Source: Aphelocoma coerulescens
Lineage: Eukaryota; Chordata; Aves; Passeriformes; Corvidae
Assembly (NCBI RefSeq): GCF_041296385.1
Contig: NC_091014.1
Coordinates: 11,383,578-11,447,577 of the forward strand
Reading direction: 5' to 3'
DNA: 64,000 nt
Part shown: positions 48,766 through 56,781 of the stretch, in pieces
Layout: the number at the start of each line of letters is the position of its first letter
Position numbering within the stretch: position 1 is the first letter of the stretch
Made by a program: the position numbers and the translations under genes
The notes under the pieces: model-generated
The model's database searches: none
The model's input: the letters and a program-made list of their open reading frames with translations, nothing else
What the model was told of the DNA's origin: nothing

Positions 48766-51501
48766 TAGGTATTTTCTAAGTTACAAAAATAAGAAACACG
48801 GATAGGTTAGTGCTAAGAAGGAATGAAAAAATGCTTTAGCACCGGAGTTAGATTCTTGTTATATAATTTTAGCTTTTACCTTCTAAGCTGGTGATTAGGT
48901 TTCCTGAAGAGTCAGTAGAGCAAAAGATTTTGCTCAGCAGACCAAATTCACCACCTGTTGGGAGTGATTCATCCTGCATGTATCATACTGCTTATTTTTA
49001 GAGAACAGCTCTTTAGGTAAGCATAGCTTCATGCTTTGTGTGTTTTACCTATACTTCAAATTTTTAAACCCCATTTCTCTCAAAAGAGGCTTGTAAACAT
49101 TTTTTTTTTTATATATAAAAGTTTCTGATTTATAGAAAGATTATATTAAGACTATATTAAGGAGCCTGAAACAATGCTGTGGATGCCTGTGGTTAGTAAA
49201 ATGCTGTAGTGAGCAATCATCTTCTTCTAAGAATTTTATGCATATCTTTAATCTTAAAGAGTGTTTTAACCTTATGGCCAGAGTTGTCATATTATACCTA
49301 AATGGAATACAAAATTCTGAGAATTTACTTACTTAATCAGCAGCTGCAGGTCAGATATGATGGGTGTATGTGTGTCTTGTCACACCTGTAGACCACTATA
49401 TCCTTTCCCATGAAAAACATCCCTTACATTGGCAGAAAAGGATGTAGTCACTACTTTTATTTAAGCACTGCAGAAATTTGGAAAAAATAAAACATTTATA
49501 TTTTATTTCTCTAATGTTATGTTCTATCCAGCTTTATCTATACAAGTGGGAAACAACACCATTTAATACCAAATATCATTGATTAATATAATAGATTTTC
49601 TTTGATAGTGTCCTTCAGGTTGATCTCAGGGAAATAACATTGCTTCTGTATGTGTAACGAGAACTTTAATTTTATTAATTTCATTTTTAATTAATGATGT
49701 TCTAAGATTTTAAGAAAAGTTGTACAGTCATATAATTTATATTCTCTTACTGTGTTTACTTAGCTACATGATGCTTAAGGAGTCTGGTTCTTGGAGAATA
49801 TTGCTAAGATCAGTAATTACTATTTTCTCATCTTTGAGAAAAATTAATTTTGACTTGGTCATTTTGACTGGTAATTTAATATAGCCAGAACTTCTATTTA
49901 TTATAATTTATGAAGTAAATTAAAGTGGAATAATTTGAGGTCTGGTTTTCAGTCATACTGTAGTCTAAGATCCCATCTTAATATTTTTTTGAAATGAGAA
50001 TTTTGCAGTACCATTTTTTACTTTGTATATTCTTTAATAATTGACGTAGAAACTCAGGTCAGGGAATCTGCAAAATGTTCACTTGTGTGAACTAGGTCCC
50101 TTATCTGTTATAAACATGTTCTCTTTGAAATTATTTATTAGAACAATTAGATTTTAATATGCAGAGAGAAATAGAAATAAAAGGAGAAGGTTTTAAATGT
50201 TAAACCATCATATTGTTGAAATATTTATTCATTGCTGGGTTTTCTACAGTTTTATAGAGATTTCTCTAGGATCCACACATTTCTTCCAATTAAGTGCATT
50301 ATTTTGTTGTGGAAATAAAAAAAAATTAATAAATGCACCATTCCCGTTTATTTATGAAATTAAACTGTTCCAATCTGCATCCCATGTTCTCTAAAAGACC
50401 ATAGGAACCAAAAGGAAAATAATTTTCTTTTTGTTATTACTTTCATTTTACTGACATCATAGTACCAATAATACTCAGGTAAGAGTTCTTGCCATCATTC
50501 GTGTTCACCAGTGTTTTCTAACTGATTTTCCTAGTCTTTGTTTTTATTCTATGTAGGTTTCCTTTTCTATGTAAAACCATTGCCATCTATTCATACCCCC
50601 TTATATTCCTATTCTAACATAATGCTTAAATAAAATAAACTGTAAAAATAAAACTCAGACAAACAAAAACCCCAAAATTATTGATCAGATATTTTAAAAG
50701 GTTATCCCACACTCAGATCTGAAAAGAATGACCCAGTGCATCCTACATCAAATCCTACACACATTTGCTGCACAGCTGGTCTGCCTTTGCATAGTCCTTA
50801 GGTCAGCTCCTGCCACAAAGGCACAACCAGGCACATTCCTGCCAGAGGAAGCAGTGTTGGCAGGAATGCAGCCAACAAAGCATTTTGGGATTAAACAGAT
50901 CTTTCATCAGGCTGCAATTATATAATCTCATTGATTAAGCATATAGTCTATGCATCTCCCCTAAGATTTGAATCCTCATAACTGCAGTGCTGAGTGTATT
51001 AGATTATATTCACCATGGGGCAGAAAATTTATGTGATTGTTTAAAAAAGAAAGACCAAATAAGTTTCTAGGCCTACTAAACTGATAAATATTCATCAGAA
51101 TTGTAAAAAGACTGTGGAAAATGATGTCATGGTTTGCCATGTCAGCAAAAATTCTAGCAATCTTTAACCATGTCCCAGGGTGTATTTTCTCCTGGCACAA
51201 AGATGGAGAATATATCAGAGAATGATTCTGTTTAATTTAAAATACTTCAGAGAAGTATCCCACAATCAGTTTACTCTGTTGGACATATCCATGTAGGTTT
51301 CAGCTCCTCCTGACCTCCTGCAGAACAGGGCTGCAAACTGTAAGAGACTGAAGTTTCCAGCAATTCTGCTGGAAGGTAATTTGTCAAGAATGGAACCCAA
51401 GCACCTGTTTTGATTTCATAACTGAATAGGAATGCACAAAAGCGCAACAGAAATGGAAGTCACTACTTACACTTAATTCTTTGTAGTTCAACATACCATG
51501 A
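48766..51501. other. AT-rich single-copy DNA, no gene seen
   Basis: No gene or mobile element recognised in 2.7 kb. A T run at 49101-49111. Confidence 0.55.
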
Positions 51502-51670
51502 ATTGGTCACAGCACCAAGCCTGCCAGAGCTCAAGAAGTGTTTGGACAACACTCTGAGGCACATGGGGTGATTTTGGGGATTGTCCTGTGCAGGGCCAGG
51601 AGTGTGACTTCGATGATCCTTGTGGGTCCCTTCCAACTCAGGATATTCTGTGATGATTCTATAATGATTT
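51502..51670 (+). mobile_element. CR1 LINE 3' end, plus orientation
   Basis: The GTCACAGCACCAAGCCTG block, then TGCAGGGCCAGGAGTG, the GGGTCCCTTCCAACTCAGG block and a terminal ATTCTGTGATGATTCTATAA match the 3' end of CR1 in sense. Only about 170 bp remain. It belongs to the same subfamily as the copy at 56425. Confidence 0.93.
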
Positions 51671-52995
51671 CTTTGCTATTCTTAAGTATATTCCCTCCAG
51701 AAGTAGTAGATTTGCCCTCATCTAGATATAGCTCCCCCAGGAGCCTGTGACCCATGTTGAAAATTATATACTAGTGAATATTCAACACTTTTTAGTCTGT
51801 ATAGTTAGAAGCGCATTCTTTATAAAAGGATCTTAGTGGGGGAGGAATGCTGGAATTTTCTACTGAAGTGCTTTTAAAGCAAACATGCCTTGAGCTGTTA
51901 TGGATGAAAGGTGTTTGTTAAATTGCTTGATGTTACAAATATCTGAAATTGAGTGGGTGATTGATTTAATTGCAGTTGTCAGACTGGTTTTAAAAGCATT
52001 ATTCCTCTCTTTGTTCTGTTTTTCAGATCTGCAGAACACTTGGATTCTGAACATAAAGAAAAGAAAGTGTCTAAATATACTAATCACAAAATGTAGCTTC
52101 TGGCTAAGCCAAGGCATACTGTCAAGATGAAGTGCTGCATAATTTTTAAAACACTCAGTCTGGCCAATGCATTCAATCTCTGAATAGCAGTGCCCCTGTT
52201 GTTGCAGCCTCTGTTATTTTCTGAATAAAAATATCCAAGAATTGTGATACAGTGTTACTTTCATATATATGTAAAGCTAACACAAGTAGGAAAATTAATG
52301 AATGGTGTGAAGCTGCAACTCTGAGCTCAGTATCCTCTCATAAGTTGCCAAACCCTATCAGTGACAGGGTGTCCATCAGAACTCACTTCCCCACTCTTGC
52401 ATCAAAGCTTACTGTTCTAGAATAGAAGCAATTCGAGCAGCACTAGGAATGTGATTTGCTTCAGCCTGATTCTGTGTTGAAGTGCACAAATAAATGTTGC
52501 TGGGTCGTTAGTGTGCTAAGTTCCTGTAGTTCCCACTGTTTCAAACCTGCAGCAATCAGGGCTAGCTTCACAAGAAGGGCTTTAGTTAGGTGATACTATT
52601 GCTCAGAATACCACTCTGCAAAGCACTGGTATAAAAGTTTGGCAGCTTCTCCATCTCTCCTGTTGAAGCTGTATCAGTTCTATATTGTGTACAATAATCA
52701 CAGGTTTAATAGGCTAGAGAAAATTTTAGGCAATTTACCATGACAAGCCCTGTTCTTTTCTTCTTTCCAGTGAAAGATGAATGTTGTAACATTTCAAAGA
52801 AAGCAGAGAAACTGTAATGGGAGAAACCGTAATGGGAGAAACCATGACAAAGCCTCCTCGCCAGCACAGGATACCCTGCAGCTTGAATCCCAGCCTCTTA
52901 GAGTGCTGGAATCAGTGAAGTGAATCCCTAGATGAAGTGTTGTGGATAAATGATCTTCCTGAGTCAATAGTGGCTAAAAAATAATTAAATTAATA
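51671..52995. other. Single-copy DNA upstream of the provirus, no gene seen
   Basis: No gene recognised. A small 15-bp tandem repeat (ACYGTAATGGGAGAA, two copies plus a partial third) lies at 52811-52848. The last 15 bp are AT-rich and form the left flank of the provirus. Confidence 0.55.
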
Positions 52996-53358
52996 TGGAG
53001 ATTTATAAGGTAGAATTGGGCTGTGAGCTGTAAAACCTGCCTGCAGAGGCACATGGCAGCACAAAGGAGCACATGGTGGCACACAGAGGCTTGTCCCCAC
53101 CGGACCCTGGGGGAAGGAGGTGTCACATGGCAGAGCCCTACAGAGAGGAGCCTGCTGGGAGCTGACAGACGAGTGAACAGCGAGTGACCACCCCATAGAA
53201 GGACACTGAGAAAGTGTGTTACTGATGTGGCAACATGGGATGGGTCACACCATGTAAGGAAATGCTGTGCCTTAGAAAAGTGTATAAAACCAACTCACTG
53301 CTTCGAATAAACGATTCAGATCCCCTGCCGGTCTGGGTCCAAGATTCAATTGCCGACA
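52996..53358 (+). mobile_element. 5' LTR of the 2.7-kb provirus
   Basis: Begins TGGAGATTTATAAGG and ends TTGCCGACA. It has TATAAAA at 53283-53289 and AATAAA at 53306-53311, only about 20 bp apart, so R must be very short. Compared with the 3' LTR by hand it differs at about 13 positions, all transitions, and carries 18 bp (about 53083-53100) that the 3' LTR lacks. The 18-bp difference accounts exactly for the difference in length. Confidence 0.92.
53283..53289 (+). promoter_or_regulatory. TATA box of the 5' LTR
   Basis: TATAAAA in the U3 region, matched at 55631-55637 in the 3' LTR. It is the likely core promoter of the element. Confidence 0.65.
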
Positions 53359-53360
53359 AA

Positions 53361-53378
53361 TGGTGCCCCGTGTGTGGA
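53361..53378 (+). other. Primer binding site (tRNA not assigned)
   Basis: TGGTGCCCCGTGTGTGG starts two bases after the LTR's CA, the normal retroviral spacing. TGG plus a GC-rich run fits a site for the CCA end of a tRNA. The sequence partly resembles lysine-, tryptophan- and methionine-type sites but matches none fully from memory. Confidence 0.6.
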
Positions 53379-53483
53379 ATTTATTATACTCCTATCTGCG
53401 CGTCCATCAATGAGCCCCGTGGGATTTAAAGTGCTGCTGCAAGAAGCAGGAACGCTGGCCAGCGATAATTCCTACAAGTTGTA

Positions 53484-53491
53484 GGTGAGCC
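53484..53491 (+). promoter_or_regulatory. Splice-donor-like site before gag start
   Basis: TAG|GTGAGC a few bases upstream of the gag-like ATG at 53492 matches the donor consensus and lies where retroviruses often keep their main donor. Usage is not shown. Confidence 0.35.
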
Positions 53492-53629
53492 ATGGGGGAC
53501 ATAGGGGATGGAGTATCCTAGGAACAGGATGTCCCAGAAACGTTAAAATGGATTTTAAAGAAACATGGCAGGAAAGTTGAGTCTACAGATTTGAACACTC
53601 TTGTTCTGGGCAAACTTTATCAACTTTAG
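53492..53629 (+). pseudogene. gag: gag start (matrix-like) remnant
   Basis: An ATG at 53492 begins a frame with an in-frame TAG at 53519-53521. It then runs open to a second TAG at 53627-53629. The 35 codons between carry a charged, helical stretch with a W-I-L-K-K-H-G pattern, which resembles the N-terminal matrix segment of class II ERV Gag proteins. Matrix directs Gag to membranes in an intact virus. With two stops in the first 50 codons this copy cannot make a normal Gag. Assignment rests on resemblance of a short segment. Confidence 0.45.
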
Positions 53630-54393
53630 ATAATATTTTGGATCCTCGGACATGGGACGCTTTAGATATGTTGTGGAACCGAGCTACACCCGGCAATGCA
53701 GCGCTTATGGAGCTTTTGTGTCTGGGGAGGACAGCGTGCAAGGCGCTCACAGCGCATGTGGCACCCAGAGACCAGACAAAGAAAGCCACCTGTGCCACCA
53801 CAGCAGCCGTGCCGAGCCCTTCTGTGCCGCCAGCGAGCGACCATAAGTCTGTCAGGGCTGTGTGAGAAGAACCAGAAGATGGCTCCTCGTCCCCAGACCC
53901 ATTTGACCCTGGAAGGAAGCCGGACGGTACTGTAGAAAAGCTCGCGCCACACCATGCGGCAGCAGCTGGAGCTGGGAGGTCCCATCCTAGTAGCATGTTC
54001 CCTCTCCATTTGCCCTCTGCGAAACTGCAGGAGCAGCGGCAGATGCGGCAGGGCGGAAAGCGAACGCCAGGGAGCACACGCCGGCGAGCACATGGCGGAG
54101 GCGGAAAGCAGCGGCGAGCACCCAGCAATGCCGCGCCATGGCCGGGCCCGACGGCTGCCCCTGTGCCGCGGACAGGCCGGATCGATGGCGCTGAGAGCTG
54201 GCGGGGCCGCGGCTCTGCTCAGCACGTGGCGAGGGCTGCGAGGGGCACTCTGCATGTGAGAGGTGAAAAGACAGGCCAGCAGGGCCTGCGCAGCTGGGCG
54301 CCAGACCCACACGGCCGCCCGACCTGCTACAGCCAGGGCTCCCGTTCCTTGCAGACCCTCAGGAGCTGGTACTGTGCTGGAAAAAAGGACTAA
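53629..54393 (+). pseudogene. gag-like frame running into a GC-rich block, one internal stop
   Basis: One base out of frame from the gag start, a reading frame stays open from 53629 to the TAA at 54391-54393, broken only by a TGA at 53863-53865. Its first part has a D-P-R-T-W-D-A-L-D pattern that could be the rest of matrix, and after the TGA come S-S-S-P-D-P-F-D-P residues like the linker region of class II Gag. From about 53940 the sequence turns Ala/Arg/Gly/Pro-rich and is no longer recognisable. No capsid major homology region and no CCHC zinc knuckle are seen. GC-rich DNA lowers stop frequency in all frames, so openness alone is weak evidence for coding. Confidence 0.35.
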
Positions 54394-54510
54394 GTGGACC
54401 CATGGCCCCTTCCTCAGGGGTGGGGGGGCTGCAGCATTCAGCATTTTGCACCAGCTTGTGTGGGAAAGGCTGCAGGCTAGGCATGTCGTTTCTGCAGCTG
54501 GTCCATAGAA
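53940..54510 (+). other. GC- and CpG-rich block inside the provirus
   Basis: This 0.57 kb is far richer in G+C and CpG than the rest of the window, with many CGG, GCG and GGC triplets. Frames are open on both strands, including a long minus-strand one over 53662-54444. The origin is not recognised. It may be diverged gag, a sequence captured from the host, or a region specific to this ERV family. Confidence 0.6.
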
Positions 54511-55340
54511 CTCTTCTACTTTAATTATTTATCGCTTTTTTACCACACCACCTTGTGCCCCTTCCTAGATTGTTCTGAATAATTATAATTGGTAAGCTTT
54601 TTTTTAAGCAGGAATTAGACTTGTTACCTTTTGAAACCTTAAACTCTCTAAGTGGTTTTAAAAGGTTTTAATGTTATTAAAATTGCAATTTTCCAAGACC
54701 TAGATTTATATATATTCTGTGAAACGATGAAGTATTTAAGAAGTTAATGATATTACTTTTCTTACTTTTACTTGGCACACTTTTTGCTTTATTAGATGTA
54801 TTATTTTACTGTTCATAGTAAGAAAGCTGCATGTTCCACATTTTCTTGAATTTGGTAAGTCAAAAGATGTTCATGCTACATATTGTTAGAAAAGAAAAGG
54901 GGGCATGCAGAGATGGGGTGTGGCCCCCACGAAAAACTGTAAAGAGTTTACATGTTCTTTATTTTTCAATCACATTCACAAGATATTAATAAAGTTTTCA
55001 AGTAATTTTGTAAGTAGTTTAGAGAAACCCTCAGTCAAAGCTTAAGGCTCTGGCCAAGCCCTAGCCCTGGCTGACCAGGGATTATACCATCAAACCCAGG
55101 TGTTTCTGCCCTAAAAGTGTAATCGAGTCATTTTGACTTACTAATTTGATCTTAAAAAAGCTGGACCATCTTTCAAAGTAAACTTGAAACTCTTGCTTAG
55201 GAAAGGCTTTCTAAGTCCTCACTGTGAAACAGGACCTTACAGCAGCTGCAGACTGTGAGTGATGGTAAAAGTTTTAGACAACATTACATTGTTTCTCAAA
55301 GTTCCATCTGTTCAATCACTGCCATAATTCTTATTTATAT
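54511..55340 (+). other. AT-rich noncoding 3' interior of the provirus
   Basis: No open frame of note and no env motif. It contains a second polypurine tract at 54889-54904 and an ATTAATAAAG polyadenylation-like sequence near 54985-54995. It may be the 3' remnant of env plus untranslated sequence, but nothing recognisable supports that. Confidence 0.45.
54889..54904 (+). other. Second, internal polypurine tract
   Basis: AGAAAAGAAAAGGGGGC followed by ATGCAGAGATGGGG closely parallels the functional PPT-LTR junction 450 bp downstream. It could be an extra priming site or the trace of an older PPT-LTR edge. Confidence 0.5.
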
Positions 55341-55361
55341 AAAACAGAAAAGGGGGAATTA
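55341..55361 (+). other. Polypurine tract at the 3' LTR
   Basis: AAAACAGAAAAGGGGGAATT lies just before the TG of the 3' LTR. It is the primer for plus-strand synthesis and fixes the LTR start at 55362. Confidence 0.85.
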
Positions 55362-55706
55362 TGGGGATTTATAAGGTAGAATTGGGTTGTGAGCTGTAAA
55401 ACCTGCCTGCAGAGGCACATGGCAGCACAAAGGAGCACATGGTGGCACCAGATCCTGGGGAAAGGAGGTGTCACATGGCAGAGCCCTACGGAGAGGAGCC
55501 TGCCGGGAGCTGACAGACGAGTGAACAGCGAGTGATCACCCCATAGAAGGACACTGAGAAAGCGTGTTACTGATGTGGCAACATGGGATGGGTCACACCA
55601 TGTAAGGAAATGCTGTGCCTTAGAAAAGTGTATAAAACCAACTCACTGCTTCGAATAAACAATTCAGATTCCCTGCCGGTCTGGGTCCGAGATTCAATTG
55701 CTGACA
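55362..55706 (+). mobile_element. 3' LTR of the 2.7-kb provirus
   Basis: Begins TGGGGATTTATAAGG and ends TTGCTGACA. TATAAAA at 55631-55637 and AATAAA at 55654-55659 match the 5' LTR. It lacks the 18-bp segment present in the 5' copy. About 13 transitions in 345 bp (3.8%, hand count) separate the two LTRs. Several differences fall at CpG sites, consistent with methylation-driven decay since insertion. Confidence 0.92.
55654..55659 (+). promoter_or_regulatory. LTR polyadenylation signal
   Basis: AATAAA in the 3' LTR, the likely signal that ends the proviral transcript. The matching copy is at 53306-53311. Confidence 0.65.
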
Positions 55707-55714
55707 AATTAACA

Positions 55715-56424
55715 TTTTCTTATGAATTCATAAAAATCTAAGATTCTGCATGCTGTCATTTACTGTGGTTCTGCTCAAGAGTGGTAACTCATTAAATAAG
55801 TAATTATTTAGCTGGTTTTTATTGCCTGTCCATGTCCTAAATTTCTTCTCTGACACCTTTGAAAATACTGGCCTTGCATCTCAAGTCACCTAAAATCTGT
55901 TTTGAAACACTTACTAATGCGTAAGTTCCCCACTGATTTTAATGGTCTTTGGATCAGCCCCATGAATAATAGGGAACAGTTGTAATTTCTTTCATATGGT
56001 TTATCACTGGGAAGCAATGAAAGTTACCTTCATGCACAGTGTGCTTGTATTGCTTGGTCTTTAGTTCTCAGTTAGATGATATTATTGTCTGGCATCAAAG
56101 CAAAGCTCAGAAGAAACAAAACAAAATGAAAAAGCTTATAGGAAAACATTTATCGAAGCACAGGATAATCTTAGGTTCACTTTTTTTTTTCACCACTCAC
56201 ACTTGAATGTGCAGGAATGTGCATATCAGCAAAATCCTCAGCAGACAGGTCTTTCAAGGTTTCACTTAAAATGACAGATGCCAGGAAGCATCAGACACTT
56301 TCACAGCTTTAGGCATCATTAACCAGCATTGTCTAAAACGTGTAGGGTTCAGAAGAGGCCTCTGGTTGGCTCTTCCAAAGGGAAAACAGTTCATCTCATT
56401 TTTCAGGGGGCTGCACTAGAGGTT
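55715..56424. other. Single-copy DNA, no gene seen
   Basis: About 700 bp between the provirus and the next CR1. A T run at about 56182-56190. No feature recognised. Confidence 0.5.
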
Positions 56425-56781
56425 ACTGAGGAACTGAGGTGAGACCTCATGGCCGTCTGCAGCTTCCTCACAAGGGGGAGCGGAGGAGTAGGCATTGATG
56501 TGCTGATCTCTCTGGTGACCAGTGATAGGAAAGGCATGGAGTTGTGTTAGGGGAGGTTTAGGTTAGGTATTATGACAAGATTTTTAACCCAGAGGGTGGT
56601 TAGGCACTGGAACACACTCCCCAGTGAGGCTGTCACAGCACCAAGCCACACAGAGTTCAGGAAGCATTTGGAAAACAATCTGAGGCATAAGGTGTAATCC
56701 TTTGGGTTTTGCAGGGCCAGGAGTTAGACTCAGTGATCCTTGGCATTCCCTTACAACTGAATATTCTATGATTCTATGAAT
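56425..56781 (+). mobile_element. CR1 LINE 3' end with ORF2 C-terminal remnant
   Basis: Sense-oriented CR1: a GAGGTGAGACCTCATGGCC block, GTGACCAGTGATAGG, a GGGGAGGTTTAGGTTAGGTA block, AACCCAGAGGGTGGTTAGGC and the ACTGGAACACACTCCCCAG block encode the C-terminal end of ORF2. They are followed by a 3' UTR and terminal ATTCTATGATTCTATGA repeats. The frame holds at least one stop after the D-R-K-G-M-E block. The 5' part is missing. It is the same subfamily as the 51502 copy but longer. Confidence 0.95.

Larger units (their letters stand above)
52996..55706 (+). mobile_element. Small non-autonomous LTR provirus (2.7 kb)
   Basis: Two LTRs of 363 and 345 bp flank 2.0 kb. A PBS-like sequence follows the 5' LTR and a polypurine tract precedes the 3' LTR, so the overall structure of a provirus is complete. 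The interior has a gag-like start, a GC-rich block and AT-rich noncoding DNA, with no protease, reverse transcriptase, integrase or env. Such an element could move only with proteins from relatives, an inference. The flanks carry AATTAATA on the left (52988-52995) and AATTAACA on the right (55707-55714), a possible target duplication with one mismatch. A class II (ERVK-like) origin is suggested by the gag-like start, with low certainty. Confidence 0.88.

Noticed and set aside
53662..54444. 260-codon minus-strand open frame across the provirus interior
   Set aside because: It lies antisense to the provirus in GC-rich DNA where stops are scarce on all strands. It has no domain, and the sense frame is equally open.
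53940..54510. CpG island marking a host promoter
   Set aside because: The block lies between the LTRs of a provirus and has no host first exon next to it, so it is better treated as part of the element.
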